Position numbers and translations under genes: made by a program
Shown: positions 26,629 through 35,216 of the stretch, in pieces
Layout: each line of letters begins with the position of its first letter
How positions within the stretch are numbered: position 1 is the first letter of the stretch
DNA from: Cognatishimia coralii
Lineage (GTDB): Bacteria > Pseudomonadota > Alphaproteobacteria > Rhodobacterales > Rhodobacteraceae
Assembly: GCF_037478305.1 (NCBI RefSeq)
Contig: NZ_JBBGAZ010000001.1
Coordinates: 1 to 64,000 of the forward strand
Length of the DNA: 64,000 bases
Direction of reading: 5' to 3'
Notes under the pieces: model-generated
What the model was told of the DNA's origin: nothing
Seen by the model: the letters and a program-made list of their open reading frames with translations, nothing else
Databases searched by the model: none

Positions 26629-28814
26629 CGCGCGCCCTCCACCAAGGCCAGAGCTGCTTCCGCAATGCTCTCCGCCGATGGCATGGTGGCTGCAAAGGCC
26701 GGCCCTGTCGCAATAAAACTGTCCTCAGAGGTTTCCCGCGCCAGTCGCGCAACGCCGATCTCATGGAAATGCGCCATCAGGGCCTCGGCCACACCGCCAG
26801 AATGACGGGTTTCGTCGACGATCAATACGTTCTTACAGCCCTCAACCGCCGCAGTCAGCGCGTCTTTCGGCAGGGGAGATATCCAGCGCAGGTCGATAAT
26901 CCGGGTTTTGATCCCCCTGGCCTCAAGAACTTTACGCGCTTGGTGGCTAAGGTAGGTGCCATTCCCGAAGGTGACGATGGCCAAGTCAGCTCCATCCCCA
27001 TCCAAGCCCACTTCGCCAAGCGCGATGGTCTCATCCGGAGCGGGGTAGGTCTGCATCCAGCCCCCGTCTTTGTCCTCATGCAGATCCCGCATCGGATAGA
27101 GCGCAATCGGCTCGAGGAAGGCCACAACCCGCTGCTCTTCGCGCGCCAACCGCACGCATTCCCGCAGCATTTTCGCGGCATCCGCGCCATTCGACGGGAT
27201 CGCCAGGACCACCCCGGGAATGTCGCGCAGAACCGCAATCGAGTTGTCATTGTGGAAATGCCCGCCAAAACCCTTTTGATAGCCAAGCCCCGCAATCCGC
27301 AGCACCATCGGGTTGGTGAACTGTCCCTTGGAAAAGAACGACAGGGTCGCGGCCTCTCCGCGGATCTGGTCCTCGGCGTTGTGCAGATAGGCCAGAAACT
27401 GGATTTCAGGCATCGGCGTAAAACCGTTCTGCCCCATGCCAATCGCCAGCCCAAGGATGCTCTGCTCATCCAGCAGCGTGTCGATCATCCGGTCCGCTCC
27501 AAACCGCTGTTGCAGCTTTTGCGTCACGCCATAGACGCCGCCTTTCAGGCCCACATCCTCGCCCATCATGACGATATCTGGATGGGTCAGCATCAGATCT
27601 GTCATCGCCCAGTTGATGAGCTTGGACATGATCTGCGGCTCGCCCATGGCGCGCAGGTCAGAACCAAAAGCCTCAGCCCGCGCGGCCTCAGAGGGCCCGT
27701 TGGTCGACGCGCAGTGGCGTTTGGGTGGGATCAGCGAGCCCATGACGTCCCTGGCGGTTTTCAAATGCGGGCGGGTGACGACTTCGCCAGCGATCCGAGC
27801 CACGCGTTTGCGGGTGTCTTGATAGATCTTTAGGCAGTCGCTCGGCGCGGCCGCGTCTCGCTCTTTGAGCAGGCGCACCGAATGCAACAGAGGGTCATTG
27901 GCCTCCTGCGCCTCAACCTCGGCTTTGGGCAAGTAAGAGGTCGCGACATCGGCACCGGCGTGGCCGTAAAGGCGGATGGTTTTGACATGCAAAAGCGCGG
28001 GTTTGCGCAGGCTGCGCACATAGGCGGCGGCCTCTTGCGCGACACGGTAGGTCTCGAAGATGTCGAGCCCGTTGCAATGGAAATACTTGATCCCCGGGCG
28101 GTTCTGGAAATTCGCGGCAATCCAGCCCGTGGGCGTTTTGGTCGAAATCCCGATCCCATTGTCTTCACAGCAAAACAACAGAGGCATCGGCACCGACTGA
28201 TAAGCCGCCCAGCCCGCCGCATTGAACGCACCTTGGGCTGTGGAATGGTTTGCGGAGGCATCGCCAAAGCTACAGTAGACGATTGAATCCTCAGGGAATT
28301 CCGTATGTTCGGGCCTCAGCCGCTTTGCCGCCCCAATCGCATAGGCCGCGCCCACCGCCTTAGGCAGATGACTGGCAATCGTCGAGGTCTGTGGCGGGAT
28401 ATTCAGCGCCTTGGACCCCAACACCTTATGCCGCCCACCAGAGATCGGATCCTCGGACGAGCAGGCAAAGGACAAGAGCATATCCCACGCTGGATTTTGC
28501 CCCGGCACCTGCATAGACCGCGCGATCTGAAAGGCCGCATCGCGATAATGCAAAAAGGCCGTGTCGGTGGGGCGCAAGGCCCATGCAATGGCCGATAAAC
28601 CTTCGTGGCCCGAGGAGCCAATCGTGTAAAACCCCTGCCGCTTGCTCTGCATGGCACGGCTCTGCAGATCCAGCGCTCGGCTCAGACATTGCGCATGAAA
28701 CAGGCCAACCGCATCCGCATTCCCCAGCGGCCCTGCGGCAGGCGCGCCCTCCGGCATATCGCCCGCTGCCACGCGCCTCAGGAAGTTCTCTTCGACAATC
28801 GCCGCGCGATCCAT
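26625..28814 (-). CDS. fused alpha/beta 2-oxoacid dehydrogenase E1, thiamine-diphosphate dependent
   Basis: 729 residues joining E1-alpha (about 1-370) and E1-beta (about 390-729), which are usually separate proteins. In the alpha half, GRHKVLGSKALNIPPQTSTI and the cofactor motif FGDASANHSTAQ...CEDNGIGIST are visible (GDA in place of GDG). In the beta half, MGEDVGLKGGVYGVTQ, DTLLDEQSILGLAIGMG and AGLGYQKGFGGHFHNDNSI match transketolase-type pyrimidine domains, followed by the C-terminal domain ILEARGIKTRIIDLRWISPL-like segment (VLEARGIKTRIIDLRWI). It decarboxylates a 2-oxo acid and acylates an E2 lipoyl group; with GcdH beside it, 2-oxoadipate is the best guess. No E2 or E3 lies in the window. 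AGGAGG precedes the ATG at 28814; a TTG just upstream is less likely. Confidence 0.82.
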   Translation of the reverse strand: MDRAAIVEENFLRRVAAGDMPEGAPAAGPLGNADAVGLFHAQCLSRALDLQSRAMQSKRQGFYTIGSSGHEGLSAIAWALRPTDTAFLHYRDAAFQIARSMQVPGQNPAWDMLLSFACSSEDPISGGRHKVLGSKALNIPPQTSTIASHLPKAVGAAYAIGAAKRLRPEHTEFPEDSIVYCSFGDASANHSTAQGAFNAAGWAAYQSVPMPLLFCCEDNGIGISTKTPTGWIAANFQNRPGIKYFHCNGLDIFETYRVAQEAAAYVRSLRKPALLHVKTIRLYGHAGADVATSYLPKAEVEAQEANDPLLHSVRLLKERDAAAPSDCLKIYQDTRKRVARIAGEVVTRPHLKTARDVMGSLIPPKRHCASTNGPSEAARAEAFGSDLRAMGEPQIMSKLINWAMTDLMLTHPDIVMMGEDVGLKGGVYGVTQKLQQRFGADRMIDTLLDEQSILGLAIGMGQNGFTPMPEIQFLAYLHNAEDQIRGEAATLSFFSKGQFTNPMVLRIAGLGYQKGFGGHFHNDNSIAVLRDIPGVVLAIPSNGADAAKMLRECVRLAREEQRVVAFLEPIALYPMRDLHEDKDGGWMQTYPAPDETIALGEVGLDGDGADLAIVTFGNGTYLSHQARKVLEARGIKTRIIDLRWISPLPKDALTAAVEGCKNVLIVDETRHSGGVAEALMAHFHEIGVARLARETSEDSFIATGPAFAATMPSAESIAEAALALVEGAR

Positions 28815-28823
28815 CAAAGCCTC

Positions 28824-30038
28824 CTAGAAAAACGCCTGCAGGCCCGTCTGCGCGCGGCCAAGGATCAACGCATGCACATCGTGAGTGCCTTCATAGGTGT
28901 TCACCGTCTCGAGGTTGGCCGCATGGCGGATCACATGGAATTCCTGGCTAATGCCATTGCCGCCATGCATGTCTCGTGCATGGCGCGCGATGTCCAATGC
29001 CTTGCCACAATTGTTGCGTTTGATCAGGCTGATCATCTCAGGCGCGGCCTTGCCCTGATCCATCAAACGCCCCACACGCAGTGCTGCCTGAAGGCCCAAG
29101 GTGATCTCTGTCTGCATATCTGCGAGCTTTTTCTGAAACAGTTGCGTCTGCGCCAGAGGCTTGCCGAACTGCTTGCGATCCAGACCGTATGAACGCGCCC
29201 GATGCCAGCAATCCTCTGCGGCCCCCATCGAGCCCCAGCCGATCCCGTACCGCGCCCGGTTCAAACATCCAAACGGCCCCTTAAGCCCTTGAACTCCGGG
29301 CAAAAGCGCATCTTCGCCGACCTCGACACCCTCCATGACAATCTCGCCCGTGACCGACGCGCGCAGCGAGAGTTTGCCCTCGATTTTCGGCGCAGACAGC
29401 CCCTTCATGCCCTTTTCCAGAACGAAGCCACGGATCTTGCCGTCATGGGCATCAGACTTGGCCCAAACCACAAAAACATCCGCAATCGGGCTGTTGGAGA
29501 TCCACATCTTGGAGCCGTTCAGCACATAGCCGCCATCGACCTTGGTCGCGCGGGTCTTCATTCCAGCAGGGTCTGATCCCGCGTCTGGTTCCGTCAGGCC
29601 AAAACATCCGATCCATTCACCCGAGGCGAGCTTCGGTAGGTATTTCTGGCGCTGGGCGTCCGATCCATAGGCGTCAATCGGATACATCACCAAAGAGCTC
29701 TGCACCGACATCATCGACCGGTACCCGCTATCGACCCGCTCAACCTCGCGCGCGATCAGGCCGTAAGTCACGTAATTTGCGCCCAAGCCGCCCAGATCCT
29801 CGGAAATCGTGGCGCCCAAAAGCCCAGCCTCACCCATTTCGGCAAAGATTTCAGGCTGGACCCGTTCCTCGGCATAGGCCGCTGTCACGCGCGGCAACAG
29901 CTTCTCCTGCGCGAATACATGCGCGGCTTCTGACAGCATCCGCTCGTCTTCATCCAGCTGATCTTTCAGCAGAAAAGGATCCTCCCAATCAAAACTTGCA
30001 AGGTCGGGACCGAAACCAGGTTGATCAGAATGCGCCAC
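28824..30038 (-). CDS. gcdH: glutaryl-CoA dehydrogenase
   Basis: 404 residues, acyl-CoA dehydrogenase family, closest in pattern to GcdH. Key segments: VYGLIAREVERVDSGYRSMMSV-like helix (residues near 95), CFGLTEPDAGSDPAGMKTRA, NGSKMWISNSPIADVFVVWAK, and the catalytic Glu in NTYEGTHDVHALILGRA near 370. It dehydrogenates and decarboxylates glutaryl-CoA to crotonyl-CoA, passing electrons to ETF. The start is GTG with AGGGAGAT upstream. It is the first gene of the gcdH-E1-acyltransferase-ALDH operon and is divergent from a LysR gene, a layout known for gcdH in proteobacteria. Confidence 0.92.
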   Translation of the reverse strand: MAHSDQPGFGPDLASFDWEDPFLLKDQLDEDERMLSEAAHVFAQEKLLPRVTAAYAEERVQPEIFAEMGEAGLLGATISEDLGGLGANYVTYGLIAREVERVDSGYRSMMSVQSSLVMYPIDAYGSDAQRQKYLPKLASGEWIGCFGLTEPDAGSDPAGMKTRATKVDGGYVLNGSKMWISNSPIADVFVVWAKSDAHDGKIRGFVLEKGMKGLSAPKIEGKLSLRASVTGEIVMEGVEVGEDALLPGVQGLKGPFGCLNRARYGIGWGSMGAAEDCWHRARSYGLDRKQFGKPLAQTQLFQKKLADMQTEITLGLQAALRVGRLMDQGKAAPEMISLIKRNNCGKALDIARHARDMHGGNGISQEFHVIRHAANLETVNTYEGTHDVHALILGRAQTGLQAFF

Positions 30039-30116
30039 GCCTATCTCCCTTTTGGCTGAACATCTTGCGCCCTCTCGGGCGCGTCGTGGGGATCTTACGT
30101 GCGCCTTTCATGTATA

Positions 30117-30156
30117 AAAATACTGGTATTTTGCATAAATGCGTGAGTATTACTCA
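30117..30156. promoter_or_regulatory. nested dyads in the gcdH / LysR divergent promoter region
   Basis: Three short inverted repeats lie side by side: AAAATAC-TG-GTATTTT at 30117-30132, GCAT-AA-ATGC at 30133-30142 and TGAGTA-T-TACTCA at 30144-30156. They sit in the 121-bp gap between gcdH (minus) and the LysR gene (plus), the expected position for LysR autoregulation and activation. Assignment to this LysR is inference. Confidence 0.6.
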
Positions 30157-30159
30157 TGA

Positions 30160-31071
30160 ATGAAGCCCGATAACCTGCCATCTACCTCGGTCCTCCGCTG
30201 TTTTGAGGCGGCCGCAAAACACCAAAGCTACACCGTCGCGGCCGAAGAGCTGCAGGTGACCCAAGGCGCGATCAGCCGTCAGATCAAAGAGCTGGAGGCC
30301 CTGATGGGCGTGACGCTCTTTCGCCGCGAAGGACGCGGGATTGCCCTGACGGACGCGGGCCGCAGTTTTGCAGATCGCCTGTCGCCGGACTTGGAGCGCC
30401 TCAGGCAGTCGATCACACTGGCCCGCGCGGCTGGGCAGGGGGGCAAGATCCTGTCCATCGCAGTGCTGCCCACCTTCGCGACCCGTTGGCTGGTGCCGCG
30501 TCTTCCGAGTTTCCAAAAGCAATACCCGGACGTGCAGCTCACCTTCTACAGCCGCGCCGAACCCTTTGATCTGGCCGCCGAAGGCATTGATCTGGCAATC
30601 CAGTTTGGCCGCGAGGAATGGGGCGGCATCACGCTTGCCGAACTCTGCCCAGAGGACCTTGCCGTCGTCGCCGCGCCGGACTTGGTCGCGCGGTTTCAGG
30701 TGACGTCTCCCAAAGACATTATTCGCTTACCCCGCCTGCACCTTCTCAGCCGCAAGAGCGCCTGGCCTCAGTACGTCGCGGATCTCGGGCTCACGCGGGA
30801 TGATATCATGCGGGGGACGCTCTTTGATCAGTTCTCAACTATGATTGCCGCCGCAATCGAGGGTATGGGCGCAGCAATTGTGCCCAGTTACCTGATTGAA
30901 ACCGAACTCACCGGGGGCGCTCTGAAAGTTCTGGGGCGGCCAAAATCGCAAGGGCAATCCTATTTCGTAGCAACACGTGCAGGTGAGGTGAATCTCATGG
31001 CCGAGGCCTTCAAGACCTGGATTCGCCGCGAAGCCCGTGCGTCGTTCAAACAGCGTAGCACTGCAAGCTAA
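30160..31071 (+). CDS. LysR-family regulator (GcvA/GcdR-like), divergent from gcdH
   Basis: 303 residues. N-terminal winged HTH (LRCFEAAAKHQSYTVAAEELQVTQGAISRQIKELEALMGV, here residues about 9-50), then the effector-binding domain with LSIAVLPTFATRWLVPRLP and GIDLAIQFG, the GcvA-like subgroup pattern. It probably controls the divergent gcdH operon in response to a lysine-pathway intermediate such as glutarate; glutarate-responsive LysR proteins (GcdR) occupy this position in pseudomonads. No strong Shine-Dalgarno is visible before the ATG; the nearest alternative ATG at 30156 runs into a stop. Confidence 0.85.
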   Translation: MKPDNLPSTSVLRCFEAAAKHQSYTVAAEELQVTQGAISRQIKELEALMGVTLFRREGRGIALTDAGRSFADRLSPDLERLRQSITLARAAGQGGKILSIAVLPTFATRWLVPRLPSFQKQYPDVQLTFYSRAEPFDLAAEGIDLAIQFGREEWGGITLAELCPEDLAVVAAPDLVARFQVTSPKDIIRLPRLHLLSRKSAWPQYVADLGLTRDDIMRGTLFDQFSTMIAAAIEGMGAAIVPSYLIETELTGGALKVLGRPKSQGQSYFVATRAGEVNLMAEAFKTWIRREARASFKQRSTAS

Positions 31072-31109
31072 GAGCTTGGCAAATATCGCTTAATTCATTG
31101 GGGAGTTTC

Positions 31110-31183
31110 TGGAGCGGGTAGCGGGAATCGAACCCGCACCTTAAGCTTGGAAGGCTCTTATGATACCATTTCACCATACCCGC
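31110..31183 (-). tRNA. tRNA-Gly (anticodon TCC)
   Basis: Reading the minus strand from 31183, the acceptor arm GCGGGTA pairs with TACCCGC, followed by discriminator T and an encoded CCA (3' end at 31110). The T arm is GCGGGTTCGATTCCCGC. The anticodon loop is CTTCCAA, giving anticodon TCC (reads GGA/GGG). Total 74 nt. Confidence 0.95.
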
Positions 31184-31340
31184 TCAGTAGGATGACGAAG
31201 TATTTTATCCGCAAATTGAGGTCAACACCTATTCGCCAGAAATCTGGGTCTTTGCCATGCAAGAGTAAGTTTGGTCAGATTCCCTCGGTTTTTCTATGCG
31301 CTCTGGGTGTAGTTTGAACGCTGCGCTTTAGTGGCTTGCG

Positions 31341-32231
31341 CTAAGGCACCAACCTGTCTTTTAGCCAGTTTTCAAACAGCACCGCGCTGGCATTGCGCGG
31401 CTCCGTTGTAACCGGTGTCAACAAATACATGGCCTCGTCCGGCAGCACGCTCAGATGTGATAAAGCGACGAGCCGACCGCTCGAATGTACCCGCGCCGCG
31501 AGCTTTTCCTGCATTAGAGTCACGCGATTGCTGGTCAGGGTGATCTCTGAGGCCCCCATGGAAGAATCCACGCCGATATCCGTGGGGTTGGTTGGACGAT
31601 CCACGTCGTAGTGGGCAAAGAACTTGGACCATTGATCCTCGGGGCCCATCACATGCACCAGCGGGTGCTGGGCAATGGCTTGCGGCGTCGCAGGGATACC
31701 CAGTTCCTTCGCCGTCTCGGCAGAACAGACTGGCACCAACGCATCATGGAACAAGGGTCGCGCCTCATAGCCCGGCCAATGACCGCGCCCAAGGCGCAGC
31801 TCGATATCGGTGCCTCCAACTGCAAGCCGATCCACCCATATGGAACTGGACAGATTGACCCGGATGCTCGGAAATTCCCGCGTGAATTCCGTGACCAAAG
31901 GCCCAAGCCACAGCGCCGTATAGCTGACCGGTGCCCGCAGATGCAGTGTCTTGCCGCCGCGATGGCCAAAGACGCCGGATGTGGCGCTGAGAATATCCTC
32001 AAACGCCCGCCGCACCGATGGCAAATAGGCCTTGGCGGCCTCGGTCAGTCGCAACCCGCGGGGCAGGCGTTCAAACAGCGGATAGCCCAAATGATGCTCG
32101 AGCCCACGCACCCGATGACTGACCGCCGATTGCGAGAGGTTCAGCTCTTGCGCAGCGGCGGCGAAGTTCTCATGGCGGGCCGCAGCCTCAAAGGCCTGAA
32201 GAGCGGGAAGAGGGGGCAGTTTATTGGGCAT
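31341..32231 (-). CDS. LysR-family regulator (GcvA-like)
   Basis: 296 residues from the ATG at 32231; an in-frame ATG ten codons upstream cannot be excluded since neither has a strong ribosome site. HTH region LQAFEAAARHENFAAAAQELNLSQSAVSHRVRGLEHHLGY, spanning about residues 8-47, and an effector domain with LHLRAPVSYTALWLGPLV and GGTDIELRLGRGHW, typical of the GcvA subgroup. It is divergent from the PhyH-type dioxygenase gene with a gap of 138 bp, so that gene is its most likely target. Confidence 0.85.
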   Translation of the reverse strand: MPNKLPPLPALQAFEAAARHENFAAAAQELNLSQSAVSHRVRGLEHHLGYPLFERLPRGLRLTEAAKAYLPSVRRAFEDILSATSGVFGHRGGKTLHLRAPVSYTALWLGPLVTEFTREFPSIRVNLSSSIWVDRLAVGGTDIELRLGRGHWPGYEARPLFHDALVPVCSAETAKELGIPATPQAIAQHPLVHVMGPEDQWSKFFAHYDVDRPTNPTDIGVDSSMGASEITLTSNRVTLMQEKLAARVHSSGRLVALSHLSVLPDEAMYLLTPVTTEPRNASAVLFENWLKDRLVP

Positions 32232-32369
32232 TGGGCGTGTGCACTCTGACAGAGCCTCCAATTTTTGGGGGTCTTTTGGGTGAAAGATTACGTTTGATTA
32301 GCTGCGGAGGCAATGCCACGCTTTATTCAAGACAGAACGCCACATCGAAGCCCGCGCAAGGAGATCGAC

Positions 32370-33365
32370 ATGTCCGAACCTTCAGCCCTGACGTCCGCCC
32401 AAATCGCCGCTTTCGAAGAAGATGGGTTTCTCGCCATCGACAGCCTTGTGCCGCCCGAGGATCTTGTTGCGATTGAAGAGGAATATGAGGCGCTGCTGGA
32501 TCGACTGGCATCGGAACTTTTTCAAAAGGGCAAGATCAGCAAGACCTATGAAGACCTTGATTTTGGGGTGCGATACGCCGCGATGATTGCGGAGTATCCC
32601 GACCTGACCAACTATTTGAACATATCATTGCCCTTGCTCAACGAAGGCATTGATCCGGAAACCTTCCATGTACACGCGGGCCCTGCAGTCTTTGATTTGA
32701 TGCGCCATCCCAAGGTGCTCGATGTGGTTGAGGCTCTGATTGGGCCCGAGATTTACGCAAGCCCGGTCCAGCAAATGCGGATGAAGCCGCCTGCCAAAGG
32801 CCTGCATGATGCGGTAGCGGGCCACTCCAACGTGGGCGCAACAACTTGGCATCAGGACATCGTCGCCTTGTTTGAAGAGGCTGATGACACGCATCAGATC
32901 ACGGTCTGGTTGGCGATCACAGAGGCGACGATTGAAAACGGCTGCCTTACGTCCATTCCGGCGTCGCATCGTGAGGGGCCGAAAGTGCATTGCTCCAACG
33001 CCGCCATCGCGCGCGAACCTCAAGTGCCTGACAAAGTCATGGGTGGCCGCGAAGGTACGCCTTTACCTGTGAAAAAGGGTGGCGCGGTTCTGTTTCACAA
33101 GATGAACGTGCATCGCGCCTTGCCCAACCTCTCAAACGGTCTGCGCTGGAGCATGGATCTGCGTTATCACCCGACGGGTCAGGCCAGCGGACGCCCGGCT
33201 TTTCCCGGGTTTGTTGCGCGCAGTGCTGAGCGCCCTGATCAGGTGCTTACCGATGCCGCGGCATGGGCTGCGTCATGGGAGGCCGCGCGACAAAGAATTC
33301 TCACGGGCCAGCACAAGGGCCGGTTGTTTGAGGACACTCGTTGGAACGACGCGGCGGTGTGTTAA
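32370..33365 (+). CDS. phytanoyl-CoA dioxygenase family protein (PhyH)
   Basis: 331 residues. An Fe(II)/2-oxoglutarate-dependent oxygenase: the facial triad is seen as His-x-Asp in TTWHQDIVALFEE (near residue 172) and the distal His in KMNVHRALPNLSNGLRWSMDLRYHP, whose Arg should bind 2-oxoglutarate. It hydroxylates an unactivated carbon of an unknown small molecule. AAGGAG at 32358-32363 fixes the start at 32370. The gene is divergent from a LysR regulator and convergent with a beta-hydroxyacid dehydrogenase. Ectoine hydroxylase belongs to this superfamily, but no ectoine gene is near, so I do not assign that role. Confidence 0.85.
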   Translation: MSEPSALTSAQIAAFEEDGFLAIDSLVPPEDLVAIEEEYEALLDRLASELFQKGKISKTYEDLDFGVRYAAMIAEYPDLTNYLNISLPLLNEGIDPETFHVHAGPAVFDLMRHPKVLDVVEALIGPEIYASPVQQMRMKPPAKGLHDAVAGHSNVGATTWHQDIVALFEEADDTHQITVWLAITEATIENGCLTSIPASHREGPKVHCSNAAIAREPQVPDKVMGGREGTPLPVKKGGAVLFHKMNVHRALPNLSNGLRWSMDLRYHPTGQASGRPAFPGFVARSAERPDQVLTDAAAWAASWEAARQRILTGQHKGRLFEDTRWNDAAVC

Positions 33366-33380
33366 GCCGCCGCGCTTGGG

Positions 33381-34328
33381 TCATTTGCCCTGAGGCACGA
33401 CCTCATAGCCTGGCTCTTCGGGTTCATCGTCCGTCATTTCCGGCGGGAAGCCCGGCGCGCGGATGTCCAGACCCGTGGCCTCTTCGAGCCGTTTGATGAT
33501 GTTCGGAGAAAGCTCGCGTTCCCCATAGCGCGCGATCCCGTCGTCAAAAATATTGATCAGCATCGGCGAAATTTCCAACGGCACATTGGCGCGATCCGCG
33601 ACCTCTTGAAAGAGGCCTACGTCCTTTTTCACAAGGTCCATGGTAAAGGAAATGTCACGCGAGCCGTTCAGGATGACCTGACTTTCTGTTTCATGCACAA
33701 ATGAGGTGCCCGAGCTGATTTTGATCGCCTCATACGCGGTGTTCAAATCCATTCCCGCCGCCTTCGCGGTCACCAAAGCCTCGCAGCAGGTCACAAGGTT
33801 CGCCGTCGCCAGATAGTTGGTCACGACCTTGAGGATTGAGGCAGAGCCAAGCTCGCCCGTATGCAAAATCCGCCGACCCATGGTTTTTAGAAAGGGTAGG
33901 ATCCGGTCAAATGTCGCGCGATCACAACCCGCGAATATGGCGATATTGCCGGTGTCCGCGCGGTGGCATCCGCCAGAGACCGGACAATCCACCGCCGCGC
34001 CCCCGCGTTCGATCACCTTGGCGCCCAGACGTTTGACTTCGGCCTCATCAGTCGTGGACATCTCCATCCAGATTTTGCCGTCAGTGACCTCTGGCAGCAT
34101 TTCGTCCATGACGGCCGCCGAGGCTGCGGGCGAGGGCAGGCAGGTGATCACCGCATCACAATCGGCCATAAGTTGTGCAGGCCCTTCGGCCTTTTTGGCA
34201 CCTTTTGCCACAAAGGCATCAACCAATTCCGAGTTCAGGTCATGAACCGTCAGATCGACCCCATTGCGCAACAAAGACCCCGATAGCTTTCCCCCGACAT
34301 TGCCGAGGCCAATAAACCCAACTTTCAA
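33381..34328 (-). CDS. beta-hydroxyacid dehydrogenase (3-hydroxyisobutyrate dehydrogenase family)
   Basis: 315 residues. Rossmann motif GFIGLGNVGGKLSGSLLRNG at residues 4-23, the substrate motif DCPVSGGCHRADTGNIAIFAG near 115 and the catalytic-Lys helix GSASILKVVTNYLATANLVT near 165. The family oxidises or reduces 3-hydroxyisobutyrate, tartronate semialdehyde and similar compounds with NAD(P). The C-terminal tail (about 25 residues with PPEMTDDEPEEPGYE) is acidic and longer than usual. It ends 15 bp from the PhyH gene in convergent orientation and stands about 190 bp upstream of nothing co-directional except the urt operon's terminator, so it is transcribed alone. Confidence 0.85.
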   Translation of the reverse strand: MKVGFIGLGNVGGKLSGSLLRNGVDLTVHDLNSELVDAFVAKGAKKAEGPAQLMADCDAVITCLPSPAASAAVMDEMLPEVTDGKIWMEMSTTDEAEVKRLGAKVIERGGAAVDCPVSGGCHRADTGNIAIFAGCDRATFDRILPFLKTMGRRILHTGELGSASILKVVTNYLATANLVTCCEALVTAKAAGMDLNTAYEAIKISSGTSFVHETESQVILNGSRDISFTMDLVKKDVGLFQEVADRANVPLEISPMLINIFDDGIARYGERELSPNIIKRLEEATGLDIRAPGFPPEMTDDEPEEPGYEVVPQGK

Positions 34329-34468
34329 TTTCGCACTCCCTTGTCTGGCTCACGCGCGTGACTCATTTGTATTTTGTGTCAGCGTTGCACAGGGACGGGT
34401 CTTAAAGAAATGCATTTTGCATGTGCTAAGGCCCAAGATAATTGGCCGATCGATGAGGCTACAAAAAA

Positions 34469-34495
34469 CGCCCTCTTGGCGAGGCCAAGAGGGCG
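34469..34495 (-). terminator. Rho-independent terminator of the urt operon
   Basis: A 12-bp perfect stem (CGCCCTCTTGGC with GCCAAGAGGGCG) with a GAG loop is followed on the minus strand by six T. It lies just beyond urtE. Confidence 0.92.
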
Positions 34496-34519
34496 CGGAA
34501 ATTTTGTTTTTCGCAAGCC

Positions 34520-35215
34520 TTAAACGCTCAGTGTTTTCAAGACTTTGGACTTTGGAACTGATCCTTTGGCGGCGTCCAGAATGATCTCACCGCGGCGCAT
34601 CGAGTAAAAATGATCCGCAAGCCCATAGGCGAACTCGAAATATTGCTCCACGAGAACAATCGCCATTTCGCCTTGGTCCTTGAGATAGGAAATCACCCGG
34701 CCGATCTGTTGGATGATGTTGGGCTGAATGCCCTCTGTGGGTTCATCCAACAAAAGGAGCTTAGGCCGGGTGATCAGCGCGCGCGCAATAGCGAGCTGCT
34801 GTTGTTGGCCGCCGGAGAGGTCTCCGCCGCGACGGTGTTGCATTTCCTTGAGCACAGGGAAAAGTTCAAACATCTGCTCGGGCAGGCTGTGTTCGGATTT
34901 ATCGAGACAGGCAAAGCCGATTTCCATGTTCTCGCGCACAGTGAGCAGGGGGAAAATGTCGCGCCCCTGAGGCACATAGCCCACGCCACGTCGTGCCAGA
35001 ACATGTGCGGCTGCGCGACCTTGGTCTTCGCCATCCAACTTATAGGTGCCGCCGGAGTGGGCGTGGGTGCCCGAGATGACTTTCATCAAAGAAGTTTTGC
35101 CGACGCCATTCGTGCCCATGAGGCAGGTGATCTTGCCGGTCTCGGCCTGCAGGTTCACATCGTAGAGGATTTGGCTCTGACCATAATGCAGAGTGATATT
35201 TTGCAGATCCAGCAT
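34520..35215 (-). CDS. urtE: urea ABC transporter ATP-binding protein UrtE
   Basis: 231 residues. Walker A GTNGVGKTSLMKVISG near 34, Q-loop region VPQGRDIFPLLTVREN, signature LSGGQQQQLAIARAL and Walker B LLLLDEPTEGIQPNI. The phrase EGIQPNIIQQI is characteristic of UrtE as opposed to LivF. With UrtD it drives high-affinity urea uptake. It is the last gene of urtABCDE and follows urtD after one base. Confidence 0.93.
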   Translation of the reverse strand: MLDLQNITLHYGQSQILYDVNLQAETGKITCLMGTNGVGKTSLMKVISGTHAHSGGTYKLDGEDQGRAAAHVLARRGVGYVPQGRDIFPLLTVRENMEIGFACLDKSEHSLPEQMFELFPVLKEMQHRRGGDLSGGQQQQLAIARALITRPKLLLLDEPTEGIQPNIIQQIGRVISYLKDQGEMAIVLVEQYFEFAYGLADHFYSMRRGEIILDAAKGSVPKSKVLKTLSV

Positions 35216-35216
35216 G

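Noticed and set aside
26559..27833. 424-codon open frame opposite the fused E1 gene
   Set aside because: Lies fully within strongly supported E1 and acyltransferase coding sequence and shows no domain.
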